Assembly (NCBI RefSeq): GCF_949987535.1
Contig: NC_080077.1
Location: 36,607,389-36,671,388, forward strand
Length of the DNA stretch: 64,000 nucleotides
From: Balaenoptera acutorostrata
Taxonomy: Eukaryota; Chordata; Mammalia; Artiodactyla; Balaenopteridae
Reading direction: 5' to 3'
The position numbers and the translations under genes are program-made. Below, piece after piece: positions 1 through 12,000 of the stretch. The first letter of the stretch is position 1; every line of letters starts with the position of its first letter. The notes beneath the pieces are model-generated. The model made no database searches. It had not been told where the DNA came from and worked only from the letters and a program-made list of their open reading frames with translations.

Positions 1-117
1 AATTTTCTTAAATTTACTGAGGCTTGATTTGTGACCCAAGATATGATCTGTCCTGGAGAATGTTCCATGTGCCCTTGAGTGTAACCTGCTGTTTTTGGAT
101 GGAATGTCTTTTAAGTA

Positions 118-660
118 TCAATTAAATCTGTCTGGTCTATTGTGTGTGTGTGTGTCCTTTAAAGCTTGTGTTTCCTTATTAATTTTCTGTCTGGATGATC
201 TGTCCATTGGTGTAACTGAGGTGTTAAAGTCCCCCACTATTAGTGTGTTACTGTCGATTTCCTCTTTTATAGCTGTTAGCATTTGCCTTATGTATTGTGG
301 TGCTCCTATGTTGGGTGCATATATATTTAGAATTGCTATATCTTCTTCTTGGATTGATCCCTTGATATTTATGTAGTGTCCTTCCTTGCCTCTTGTAACA
401 TTCTTTATTTTAAAGTCTATTTTATCTGATATGAGTATTACTACTCCAGCTTTCTTTTGATTTACATTTTCATGGAATACATTTTTCCATCCCCTCACTT
501 TCAGTCTGTTTGTGTCTCTAGGTCTGAAGTGGGTTTCTTGTAGACAGCATATATATGGGTCTTGTTTTTTTATCCATTCAGTGAGCCTGTGTCTTTTGGT
601 TGGAGCATTCAATCCATTCACATTTAAGGTAATTATCAATATGTATGTTCCTTATACCAT
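118..660 (-). pseudogene. L1 ORF2 endonuclease domain, broken
   Basis: The readable stretch from 639 down to about 160 encodes the first part of an APE-type endonuclease: the TLNVNGLN start motif, the QETH metal-binding motif, NIYAPN and the VGDFNT motif are all seen. The normal ATG (658-660) leads into an immediate stop (ATG GTA TAA), and after the PMDRSS region the frame is lost at a GT-repeat expansion. The domain would normally run about 230 residues and continue into the reverse transcriptase, which is outside the window. Non-functional relic. Confidence 0.85.
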
Positions 661-719
661 TTTCTTAATTGTTTTGGGTTTGTTTTTGTAGGTCCTTTTC
701 TTCTCTTGTGTTTCTCACT

Positions 720-1620
720 TAGAGAATTTCCTTTAGCATTTGTTGTAGAGCTGGTTTGGTTGTGCTGAATTCTCTTAGCTTGTGCTTGTCTGTAAAGGCT
801 TTAATTTCTCTGTCAAATCTGAATGAGATCCTTTTTGGGTAGAGTAATCTTGGTTGTAGGTTTTTCCCTTTCATCACTTAAATATATCATGCCACTCCCT
901 TCTGGCTTGTAGAGTTTCTGCTGAGAAATCAGCAGTTAACCTTATAGGAGTTCCCTTGTATGTTATTTGTCATTTTTCCCTTATTGCTTTTAATAATTTT
1001 TCTTTGTCTTTAACTTTTGTCAGTTTGATTACTATGTGTCTCAGCATGTTTCTCCTTGGGTTTATCCTGCTGGCACTCTTTGCGCTTCCTGGATTTGGGT
1101 GGCTATTTCTTTCCCCATGTTAGGGAAGTTTTCAACTATAATCTCTTCAAATATTTTCTCAGGTCCTTTCTCTCTCTTCTTCTTCTTCTGGGACCCCTAT
1201 ACTGTGAATGTTGGTGTGTTTAATGTTGTCCCAGAGGTCCCTTAGGCTATCTTCATTTCTTTTCATTCTTTTTTCTTTATTCTGTTCCACAGCAGTGAAT
1301 TCTACCATTCTGTCTTCCCGGTCACTTATCCGTTCTTCTGCCTCAGTTATTCTGCTATTGATTCCTTCTAGTGTATTTTTCATTTTGGTTATTGTATTGT
1401 TCATCTCTGTTCTTTAATTCTTCTAGACCTTTGTTAAGCATTTCTTGCATCTTCTCAAGCTTTTCTTCCATTCTTTTTTTGAGGTCCTGGATCATCTTCA
1501 CTCTCATTATTCTGAATTCTTTTTCTGGAAGGTTGCTATCTCCAGTTCATTTAGTTGTTTTTCTGGAGTTTTATATTGTTCTTTCATCTGGTACATAGTC
1601 CTATGCCTTTTCATTTTGTC
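720..1620 (-). pseudogene. L1 ORF1 remnant
   Basis: The minus strand shows the ORF1p parts in order: N-terminal basic start, a coiled coil ([17 protein letters not shown] around 1290-1350), the start of the RRM (IGVPEEEEE near 1180), then the C-terminal domain with the ETLQARR-like and YP-x-x-SF-like regions in other frames towards 850. Several indels split it, so no product is expected. Compared with the intact ORF1 at 23502 it is the same lineage. Confidence 0.75.
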
Positions 1621-1944
1621 TGTCTTTCTGTGAATGTGGTTTTTGTTCCACAGTCTGCAGGATTGTATTTCTTTTTGCTTCTACTCTCTGCCCTCTCAAA
1701 ATGAAACATTTTAGATAAAATAATATTCTAATTTGTAAAATAACACAAATTCAAATTATCTTTTTTTGAAATTAAACTTCATACCTTCAGTGTGTATGGC
1801 CTCCACTTAAACACAAGCCAACCAACTAATCCAGCAGTTGATTTTATAAGCATTTGTCCTTTCAAGACTGCCACATAGCTGATCTCATTACATCAGTTAC
1901 AGGCAAAGCAATCAAAACTTTTACATATTACAATGGAAGGGTTG

Positions 1945-1960
1945 TTACTGTTCTTTTTTT
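1945..1960. repeat. TSD of SINE, left copy
   Basis: TTACTGTTC followed by T7, repeated exactly at 2150-2165. In the right copy the T-run is followed by AAAA, matching the L1-endonuclease T/A junction on this strand, as expected for an insertion in minus orientation. Confidence 0.85.
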
Positions 1961-2149
1961 TTTTAACACACACCACTGCTTTTTATTTTTTAATGTCTTT
2001 ATTGAATTTGTCACAATATTGCTTCTGTTTTATGTTTTGGTTTTTTGGCCACAAGGCATGTGGGATCTTAGCTCCACAACCAGGGATTGAACCCGCACCC
2101 CTTGCATTGGAAGGAAAAGTCTTAACCACTGACTTCCAGGGAAGTCCCA
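1961..2149 (-). mobile_element. CHR-type SINE (tRNA-derived), short form, antisense
   Basis: The reverse complement begins GGGACTTCCCTGG, has the Pol III B-box-like GGTTCAATCCC, then GGAGCTAAGATCCCACATGC and the tail phrase ending in AATTCAATAAAGAC. This is the short CHR form without the GC-rich second half. It has 16-bp TSDs on both sides. The same form recurs in sense at 62058-62247. Confidence 0.92.
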
Positions 2150-2165
2150 TTACTGTTCTTTTTTT
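2150..2165. repeat. TSD of SINE, right copy
   Basis: Exact match to 1945-1960. Confidence 0.85.
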
Positions 2166-3062
2166 AAAAAACAATTTTGATGGAGAATATTTTATATATC
2201 AGTTTTATTTTATGTCTGATAATGTTTAAAGAAAACTACTAGCTATTTAATTTAAAGGAATGAACATAGAGATGGATAGAGATAGAGATGATAGAGGGAG
2301 AGGGAGAGAGAAATTGAGAGAGAGAGAGAAAGGGGTGGAGGGAAAGAGTGAGGAAATAAGAGACAGTTTTTATTTACTTTCAACATGAACTAAAAAAATG
2401 TTGAATGATATTCTGAAATGTTCTAAAGAATCTAAACCAAATCAATAAAATGCATCTTCAGAGAAGCTAAAAACCTTTGGGTTGTATTTTTTATCAAGTT
2501 AAACTTAGTTATAGTAAGTTACATAAGTAAAATTTGATGACAGGGACACTAGAAAGATGTCCCTCTTGCTCAAAATCATTTCCCTTACTGATATCTGAAT
2601 GTATATTAACAGTCCTCTCTTTATTAAGGTTTTCAACATCCCATCTCTCTTCTTCTTCTTTTTTTTTAATGAAAAACTCTCCTAGGAGGGATAGCATGCT
2701 AAGTTCCTAATATTTTAGTAAGAAAGAATCTACTGGTCAATTTAGTTACCTTACAAAGTTTTTGAAATGAACCTGCTTCTGGGTTATGATTCATAGGGAG
2801 TATAACTCAAGAATGTCACCACTAGAAATCTTACAGATCATTGAGTTGGGCCTTCTAATTTTATAACTGAGACTGTCTTAAATTCACATAGTTAGTGCAA
2901 ATTTTTCATTACATTACAACTCTCTATAGCTGTTATTTAAAATACAGGTTAAAGCTGTATGACAGCCATCATTCTTTATGTGGGAAGCAGCCTGACCCAG
3001 TGGAAAATGTTCTAAAAGGTAAAAATGTAACAATGTGGCTACAATACAGCTACTTGAAGATA
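2166..3062. other. No gene; AT-rich non-coding sequence with GA-rich tract
   Basis: Unique-looking AT-rich sequence. The only clear feature is a purine (GA/GATA) low-complexity tract at about 2266-2345. The short open frames here have no recognisable protein. Confidence 0.6.
2266..2345 (+). repeat. GA-rich / GATA microsatellite
   Basis: Nearly pure purine strand: GATAGA units pass into GAGAGG and then (GA)n. Likely length-variable between individuals. Confidence 0.85.
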
Positions 3063-3235
3063 CTGTTTACATTTAATCCTCACATAGAAATTTTTAGCTA
3101 AGTATTATTATCCCATTTTAAAGATGGGAAACTAATCCTCAAAAACTACATAAATGTTACATGGTCACACAATTAGTGTTAGATTCAAGATTCAAATCCA
3201 AGTCCGTCCAGCCCCAAAGCCAGGATTATTTTTTT
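3063..3235 (-). repeat. MIR SINE, antisense
   Basis: TTTAATCCTCACA, then ATTATTATCCCATTTTAAAG, GGAAACT, GGTCACACAATTAG and CAAGTCCGTCCAGCCCCAAAG follow the reverse complement of the MIR core and tRNA-like head in order. Old and diverged. Confidence 0.8.
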
Positions 3236-3439
3236 GAAAGAAGTTAGTATTCTAACATACTTAGTACCCAGCAAAGGCCACTACCCTATCCCTAACGTAT
3301 TACTTCAAAAACAATCACTGAATACCCACTATGTGCCATCCACTAAGATGGCAGTTAAGAAATGAGAAAACAGACAATAGATATACTCTGAGCCTTTAGG
3401 GAATCCTCTTTCTAGTGACAAAGACTCTCTCTTTGACAA

Positions 3440-3897
3440 AACTTTAGTCAGTTTCTTGTAAGTCCTCTAAGCCTTGACCTTGGTGTCCATCCTTGTCCTT
3501 GTCAGGCTTGTATTGCCTAGTTGTAGCAAGATCTTTGCTAAGTCAGTTCAGAGAGAGTCCCCCACCCTTAATATCTGATCACTCTCCATATCCGATCAAA
3601 TTGCTCATCCCCACCCATGATATCTGATCATCTTGGCCTGCCTTCAGCATGAATTCTGTTCAGTTGGTTTGACTAGAATTCCCATTTACTCCTGATATTT
3701 CCTCTTAGTAATTTTCTATCCACTGACTCCCATCCTACACCTTGACTATAAATCCCCACTTGACCATGTTCAATTAGGAATCGAGACTGGTTCTATACTG
3801 AGGTCACTTTTCTCCTATTGCAACAGTTTCTGAATAAAAATCTATTTTTCCTGCTTTAACTATTATCCAACTCTGGATTTCTTTAACACAAGTAAGG
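3440..3897 (+). repeat. Probable solo LTR of an endogenous retrovirus (ERV1-like)
   Basis: The block has LTR-like architecture: C/T-rich upstream part, TATA-like CTATAAATCCCC at about 3747, a polyadenylation signal AATAAAAATC at about 3833, then a TTTCCTGCTTT run with ends near CTTTAACA. No internal retroviral genes follow, so it would be a solo LTR. Its family is not recognised with certainty and both edges are approximate. It could instead be a fortuitous AT-rich arrangement. Confidence 0.4.
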
Positions 3898-6024
3898 AGG
3901 TAAACATAGAAATAAGCTATAATGATATAATAATTTAAATGCTGAGTGGGAAGAATGACACTTTTAAGCACACTGCAATGACACTTTCAAGCACACATAA
4001 GGGGGTGAGATGTTAGGGAGAACATTTACAGCCCAGGCTGGAAAGATGGAGAAGACTTCCCTTCCTTAATGTACTTGCATTACACAAGAAAGTAACTGTG
4101 CAAACATAGATAATAAATTCAAATTCCCATGATTTTCAGGCCAAATTCTTTGAAACATCAATTTGAGTATTAAAAAGCCTTAGAAAACAATATTGGGTAC
4201 ATTGGTACTCAACAACAAAGACTTTAAAATAAAATCTTATATTAAGGGTGTCAAGTGTAATTCAGGATCCCTTACTTAAGCAAATTTAAAACAAGTCCCC
4301 ACCTCCTGAACCAAGTTGTTTCCACATTAGCACATGTGGTTTCAAGTTTAGAGACTCTCATGATAGATATAAATAACAAATTAAGTTACAGAAAATTTGG
4401 TTTAAATTTTTAAACTCAGAATTGTCATCACTTGTATGTTTTTCCTCCAGTTTGAATGTGAACAGCAATCTTGCATCTTTGTTGAAAACACAACAATTAC
4501 CCACAAAAATAAGATTTATTTATTCAAAAACAAATAAAGTTCAACCACTAAAGAATAAAGCTTTCCTTTAAAAAAATGATTGGAAAAAAGGACATATTGA
4601 CATTGACAGGACATTATTTTCAGGCACCTAATAGTGGTTAATGCTTACAATTAGTGTTTTGGTCTGAAGAGATAATCATCCTAAAGTTCCAATATTTTAA
4701 GGGAATTAGTGAGAAGCATAAACTTAGGGAGAAACAGAAACTGCTTAATGACCTGTTGAGTAATCTCATTTCATACTTCGGTTGTTATATGATTTGAATT
4801 TGCTTACAACAGGGTAACTCACTGACTTGTTCTTGAAATTATTAAGATAAATTTAATTCCTCAAAAAAAGAATGTTGCAGATTAGCTGGAAATAGACAAG
4901 ATATTTTGAATACACCATAACTTATTTGACCCAACTCGTGTGTTCCTCAAAAATAATTATAACTTTTGTTAATTTTCTTCTTGATAAGTCAATTCACAAG
5001 TTGCTGTGTGAATTCTATATGTAAAAATCCTTTTGTAAGGTAAATAATTGCTCAGCCCTGCTTCTAATACATTAAATATGATGGGTATTTTCTAATTCTT
5101 ATTTTTTAGTTCAGCTTTTAAAGTAAATCATACCTGCATTCACAAATCATTACCCACCTTTTAACCTTTACTCTCACCATCTTGGAGTTTATTGATTCTA
5201 CATCATTTTGCTTTACATTGCTACTAGTCACCTAAAATGTAGACATTATAGTAAAGTTTCTTCATATAAGGATTAGAAATCTGGGTGTAAAACAGCAAGC
5301 ACAGAGAAGCTAAGGAATCCACTGATACTGGATGAGTCAGTGAAAATCAGAACAGAAAGAGTTTGAGTGTGAGATATAAGGTAATTAAACAGCAATAAAA
5401 ATGATTTAGAAATAAATGACAAAAATCATGGTACAGAAAATACATGTTATAGAAATTTGGACATAATGGAGATCACCGTGTAACAGAATAATTAGAGAAA
5501 ACATCTTAGAGAATGTAGTTTCACTGGTCAGTGAAGGAATCCCAGGTAGGTATTCGCACAAATAAGGAGACTACATCATTCATCACTTCCTGCTTACATC
5601 AAAAAGGGGTCTCATCGAACTCGGAAATTGAGGGAGGACAGGAGAAAGAGCTGTGGTAGTTTGCAGAGACAGAAGATATGAAATATTTTTAGAGAAGGGA
5701 GAGAAATTGGACTAGGGACATATAGTATGATTGCACAAAAGCATTAAGCACCCCCTTGAGGATCATGGCCATGAATTTAAAGTGATACCAGTCAGGGTGT
5801 CAAGCCACATTCAGCTGCACAGATGCAAGTGGGAAATGTGTGGAGAGTTAGGTTTAAACAGGAGTGTAATTTTGCCAGAAGAATATAACAAAAGGGCAAT
5901 AAAGTCAATGGGCAAGGAAATGATTAACACTGACCAGAAAATGTAAGCTCTGTAAAGGGAAGAAAAGGTAAGTGAGCTGCAGGTATATACTGGTATTCCC
6001 AGTGGGGTCAAGGAAAGTTGAGAT
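3898..6024. other. No gene seen; unique-looking non-coding sequence
   Basis: AT-rich sequence without convincing ORFs. A short imperfect tandem duplication (AATGACACTTTYAAGCACAC, twice) lies at about 3955-3998. The 71-aa frame at 5731-5946 shows no known domain and is taken as chance. Confidence 0.5.
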
Positions 6025-6041
6025 AAAGATTCCAGATTAAG
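6025..6041. repeat. TSD of full-length L1, left copy
   Basis: AAAGATTCCAGATTAAG, repeated exactly at 13265-13281 right after the L1 poly(A) tail. Confidence 0.95.
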
Positions 6042-8118
6042 CATAAGGGAGAGGAGTTTCAAGATGGTGGAAGAGTAAGACGTGGAGATCACCTTCCTCC
6101 CCACAAATACATCAGAAATACATCTACATGTGGAACAACTCCTACAGAACACCTACTGAATGCTGGCAGAAGACCTCAGACCTCCCAAAAGGCAAGAAAC
6201 TCCCCACGTACCTGGGTAGGGCAAAAGAAAAAAGAAAAAACAGAGAAAAAAGAATAGGGATGGGACCTGCACAGCACCAGGAGGGAACTGTGAAGGAGGA
6301 AAGGTTTCCACACACTAGGAAGGCCCTTCGTGGGCGGAGACTGCGGGTGGCAGAGGGGGGAAGCTGCGGAGCCATGGAGGAGAGCACAGCCACAGGGGTG
6401 CGGAGGGCAAAGCGGAGAGATTCCCGCACAGAGGAGCGGTGCTGACCAGCACTCACCAACCCGAGAGGCTTGTCTGTTCACCCGCTGGGATGGGCGGGGG
6501 CTGGGAGTTGAGGCTCGGGCTTCGGAGGTCAGATCCCAGGGAGAGGACTGGGGTTGGCTGCATGAACACAGCTTGAAGGGGGCTAGTGCGCCACGGCTAC
6601 CCTGGAGGGAATCCAGGAAAAGGGCTGGAACTGCTGATGACACAAGAGACTTTTTCTTGCCTCTTTGTTTCCTGGTGTGTGAGGAGAGAGGATTAAGAGC
6701 ACAGCTTAAAGGAGCTCCAGAGATGGACGGGGGCTGCGGCTATCAGCGTGGACCCCAGAGATGGGCGTGAGACGCTAAGGCTGATGCTGCAGCCACCAAG
6801 AAGCCTGTGTGCAAGCACAGGTCACTATCCACACCTCCCCTCCAGGGAGCCCGGTCAGCCTGCCACTGCCAGGGTCCCATGATCCAGGGACAACTTCTCC
6901 AGGAGAACACACAGCACACCTCAGGCTGGTGTAACGTCATGCTGGCCTGTGCCGCCACAGGCTTGCCCTGCACTCCGTACCCCTCCCTCCCCCCGGCCTG
7001 AGTGAGCCAGAGTCCCCTAATCAGCTGCTCCTTTAACCCCGTCCTGTCTGAGCAAAGAAAAGATGCCCTCAGGCGACCTACATGCAGTGGCGGGGCCAAA
7101 TCCAAAGCTGAACCCTGGGAGCTGTGTGAACAAAGAAGAGAAAGGGAAATCTCTCCCAGCAGCCTCAGGAGCAGTGGATTGAATCTCCACAATCAACTTG
7201 ATGTACCCTGCAACTGTGGAATAACTGAATAGATAACGAATCATCCCAAACTGAGGAGGTGGACTTTGGGAGCAACGATATATATATATTTTTTCCCTTC
7301 TTCTCTTTTTGTGAGTGTGTATGCGAATGCTTCTGTATGTGATTTTGTCTGTATAGCTTTGCTTTTACCATTTGTCCTAGGGTTCAGTCTGTCCGTTTTT
7401 TGCTTTTGTTTTTTGTTTTTTTAGTATAGTTTTCAGTGCTTTTTATCATTGGTGGATTATTTTTTCCTTTGGTTGTTCTCTTCTTTCTTTCTTTTAATTA
7501 CTTAAAAATTTTTTTTAATAATTGTTTTTTATTTTTTATTTTAATAACTTTTTATTTCATTTTATTTTACTTTATTTTATTTTATCTTTTTCTTTATTTT
7601 TTGCTCCCTTTTATTCAGAGCTGTGTGGATGACAGGCTCTTGAGGCTCCAGCCAAGCGTCAGGGCTGTGCCTCTGAGGTGGGAGAGCCAAGTTCCGGACA
7701 TTGGTCCACCAGACATCTCCCAGCTCCACGTAATATCAAACCATGAAAATCTTCCTGAGATCTCCATCTCAATGCCAAGACCCAGCTCCACTCAACAACC
7801 AGCAAGCTACAGTGCTGGAAACCCTACGCCAAACAACTAGCAAAACAGGAACACAACCACACCCACTAGCAGAGAAGCTGCCTAAAATCATAATAAGGTC
7901 ACAGACACCCCAAAACACACCATCAGACGTGGACCTGCTGACCAGAAAGACAACATCCAGCCTCATCTACCAGAACACAGGCACTAGTTCCCTCCACCTG
8001 GAAGCCTAGACAACCCACTGAACCAACCTTAGACACTGGGGGCAGATACCAAAAACAACGGGAACTACGAACCTGCAGCCTGTGAAAAGGAGACCCCAAA
8101 CACAGTAAGTTAAGCAAA
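6042..8118 (+). promoter_or_regulatory. L1 5' UTR / internal promoter region (long type)
   Basis: The first 2.08 kb of the element precedes ORF1. It opens close to CAAGATGGTGG (6060-6070), a YY1-like site, and contains a GC-rich CpG-bearing block followed by a T-rich block with TTTTATTTTA runs. L1 5' UTRs carry an internal Pol II promoter; function here is inferred from position. Long frames inside (e.g. 6330-6770) are by-products of GC content and show no L1 or host domain. Confidence 0.75.
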
Positions 8119-9011
8119 ATGAGAAGACAGAGAAACACACAGCAGATGAAGGAGCAAGGTAAAAACCAACCAGACCTAACAAATGGAGAGGAAATAGGCA
8201 GTCTACCTGAAAAAGAATTCAGAATAATAATAGTAAAGATGATCCAAAATCTTGGAAATAGAATGGAGAAAATACAAGAAACGTTTAACAAGGATCTAGA
8301 AGAACTAAACAGCAAAGAAACAATGATGAACAACACAATAAATGAAATTAAAAATTCTCTAGAAGGGATCAATAGCAGAATAACTAAAGCAGAAGAACAG
8401 ATAAGTGACCTGGAAGATAAAATAGTGGAAATAACTACTGCAGAGCAGAATAAAGAAAGAAGAATGAAAAGAATTGAGGACAGTCTCAGAGACCTCTGGG
8501 ACAATATTAAACACACCAACATTTGAATTATAGGGGTCCCAGAAGAAGAAGAGAAAAAGAAAGGGACTGAGAAAATATTTGAAGAGATTATAGTTGAAAA
8601 CTTCCCTAATATGGGTAAGGAAATAGTTAATCAGTCCAGCAAGCACAGAGAGTCCCATATAGGATAAATGCAAGGAGAAACACTCCAAGACACATATTAA
8701 TCAAACTATCAAAAATTAAATACAAAGAAAAAATATTTAAAGCAGCAAGGGAAAAACAACAAATAACATATAAGGGAATCCCCATAAGGTTAACAGCTGA
8801 TCTTTCAGCAGAAACTCTGCAAGCCAGAAGGGAGTGGCAGGATATATTTAAAGTGATGAAAGGGAAAAACCTACAACCAAGATTACTCTACCCAAAAAGG
8901 ATCTCATTCAGATTTGACAGAGAAATTAAAGCCTTTACAGACAAGCACAAGCTAAGAGAATTCAGCACCACCAAACCAGCTTTACAACAAATGCTAGAGG
9001 AACTTCTCTAG
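8119..9011 (+). pseudogene. L1 ORF1, interrupted by a nonsense codon
   Basis: The ATG at 8119 opens a 135-codon frame with the basic N terminus and coiled coil (NSRITKAEEQISDLEDK) and ends at TGA just after KHTNI, exactly where the RNA-recognition domain should start. The intact relative reads CGC at the equivalent codon ([10 protein letters not shown]), so the change fits C-to-T decay. Downstream, the RRM and C-terminal domain sequence continues to TAG 9009-9011, with a short deletion near 8635. Only the coiled-coil half could be translated. Confidence 0.9.
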
Positions 9012-9069
9012 GCAGGAAACACAAGAGAAGGAAAACACCTACAATAACAAACCCAAAAACATTAAGAAA

Positions 9070-12000
9070 ATGGTAATAGGAACATACATATCGATAATTA
9101 CCTTAAATGTAAATGGATTAAATGCTCCAACCAAAAGACATAGACTGGCTGAATGGATACAAAAACAAGACCCATATATATGCTGTCTACAAGAGACCCA
9201 CTTCAGACCTAGGGACACATACAGACTGAAAGTGAGGGGCTGGAAAAAGATACTCCATGTAAATGGAAATCAAAAGAAAGCTGGAGTAGCAATTCTCATA
9301 TCAGACTAAATAGACTTTAAAATAAAGACTATTACAAGAGAAAAAGAAGGACACAAAACAATGATCAAGGGATCAATCCAAGAAGAAGATATAACAATTG
9401 TAAATATTTATGCACCCAACATAGGAGCACCTCAATACATAAGGCAAATACTAACAGCCATAAAAGGGTAAATCGACAGTAACGCTATCATAGTAGGGGA
9501 CTTTAAAACCCCACTTTCACCAATGGACAGATCATCCAAAATGAAAATAAATAAGGAAACACAAGCTTTAAATGATACATTAAACAAGATGGACTTAATT
9601 GATATTTAAGGGCATTCCATCCAAAAACAACAGAATACACTTTCTTCTCAAGTGCTCATGGAACATTCTCCAGGATAGACCATATCTTGGGTCACAAATC
9701 AAGCCGTGGTAAATTTAAGAAAGTATAAATCATATCAAGTATCTTTTCTGACCACAAGGCTATGAGACTAGATATCAACTACAGGAAAAAATCTGGAAAA
9801 AATACAAACATATGGAGGCTAAACAATACACTACTTAATAATCAAGAGATCACTGAAGAAATCAAAGAGGAAATCACAAAATACCTAGAAACAAATGGCA
9901 ATGAAACCATGACGACCCAAAACCTATGGGATGCAGCAAAAGCAGTTCTAAGAGGGAAGTTTATAGCAATACAATCCTACCTTAAGAAGCAAGAAGCATC
10001 TCAAATAAACAACCTAAACTTACACCGAAAGCAATTAGAGAAAGAAAAACAAAAAACCCACAAAGTTAGCAGAAGGAAAGAAATCATAAAGATAAGATCA
10101 GAAATAAATGAAAAAGAAATGAAGGAAACGATAGCAAACATCAATAAAACTCAAAGCTGGTTATGTGAGAAGATAAACAAAATTGATAAACCATTAGACA
10201 AACTCATCAAAAAAAAAAGGGAGAAGACTCAAATCAATAGAATTAGAAATGAAAAAGGGGAAGTAACAACTGACAATGCAGAAATACAAAGGATCATGAG
10301 AGATTACTACAAGCAACTCTATGCCAATAAAATGGACAACCTGAAAGAAATGGACAAATTCTTAGAAAGGCACAACCTTCTGAGACTGAACCAGGAAGAA
10401 ATAGAAAATATGAACAGACCAATCACAAGCATTGAAATTGAGACTGTGATTAAAAATCTTCCAACAAACAAAAGCCCAGGACCAGATGGCTTCACAGGCG
10501 AATTCTATCAGACATTTAGAGAAGAGCTAGCACCTATCCTTCTCAAACTCTTCCAAAATATAGCAGAGGGAGGAACACTCCCAAACTCATTCTATGAGGC
10601 CACCATCACTCTGATACCAAAACCAGACAAAGATGTCACAAAAAAAGAAAACTACAGACCAATATCACTGATGAACATAGACGCAAAAATCGTCAACAAA
10701 ATACTAGCAAACAGAATCCAACAGCACATTAAAAGGATCATACACCACGATCAAATGGGGTTTATCCCAGGAATGCAAGGAATTTTCAATGTATGCAAAT
10801 CAATCAATGTGATACACCATATTAACAAATTGAAGCAGAAAAACCATATGATCATCTCAATAGATGCAGAGAAACCTTTTGAAAAAATTCAACACCGATT
10901 TATGATAAAAACCCTCCAGAAAGTAGGCATAGAGGGAACTTACCTCAACATAATAAAGGCCATATGTGACAAACCCACAGTCAACATCGTCCTCAATGAT
11001 GAAAAACTGAAACCATTTTCACTAAGATCAGGAATAAGACAAGGTTGCCCACTCTCACCACTATTATTCAACATAGTTTTGGAAGTTTTAGCCACAGCAA
11101 TCAGAGAAGAAAAAGAAATAAAAGGAATCCAAATCGGAAAAGAAAAGTAAAGCTGTCACTGTTTGCAGGTGACATGATACTACACATAGAGAATCCTAAA
11201 GATGCCACCAGAAAACTACTAGAGCTAATCAATGAATTTGGTAAAGTAGCAGGATACAAAATTAATGCACAGAAATCTCTTGCATTCCTATACACTAATG
11301 ATCAAAAATCTGAAATTAAAGAAACACTCCCATTTACCATTGCAACAAAAAGAATAAAATGCCTAGGAATAAACCTACCTAAGGAGACAAAAGACCTGTA
11401 TGCAGAAAATTATAAGACACTGATGAAAGAAATTAAAGATGATACAAATAGATGGAGAGATATACCATGTTCTTTGATTGGAAGAATCAATATTGTGAAA
11501 ATGACTATACTACCCAAAGCAATCTACAGATTCAATGCAATCCCTATCAAACTACCACTGGCATTTTTCACAGAACTAGAACAAAAAATTTCACAATTTG
11601 TATGGAAACACAAAAGACCCCGAATAGCCAAAGCAATCTTGACAAAGAAAAACGGAGCTGGAGGAATCAGGCTCCCAGACTTCAGACTATACTACAAAGC
11701 TACAGTAATCAAGACAGTATGGTACTGTCACAAAAACAGAAATATAGATCAATGGAACAGGATAGAAAGCCCAGAGATAAACCCACGCACGTATGGTCAC
11801 CTTATCTTTGATAAAGGAGGGAAGAATATACAATGGAGAAGAGACAGCCTCTTCAATAAGTGGTGCTGGGAAAACTGGACAGCTACACGTAAAAGAATGA
11901 AATTAGAACACTCCCTAACACCATACACAAAAATAAACTCAAAATGGATTAAAGACCTAAGTGTAAGACCAGACACTATCAAACTCTTAGAGGAAAACAT

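Larger units (their letters stand above)
1..1698 (-). mobile_element. L1 fragment, antisense (ORF2 start, ORF1, end of 5' UTR)
   Basis: Read on the minus strand, this is the last piece of an L1 5' UTR (about 1698-1620), ORF1 (about 1610-720), the inter-ORF spacer and the N-terminal endonuclease part of ORF2 (660 downwards), which runs off the left edge of the window. It matches the lineage of the intact L1 at 22534, including the phrase before the ORF1 start and the ORF1 wording. It is dead: the ORF2 start at 658-660 is followed by TAA two codons later, ORF1 is split among frames, and a (GT)n run at about 141-155 interrupts the endonuclease. The 5' end is truncated inside the 5' UTR near 1698. 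No TSD can be judged because the other end lies outside. Confidence 0.9.

Noticed and set aside
6330..6770. 146-codon frame on the plus strand, overlapped by long minus-strand frames
   Set aside because: Lies wholly inside the GC-rich L1 5' UTR, where several frames are open on both strands by composition; no known protein.
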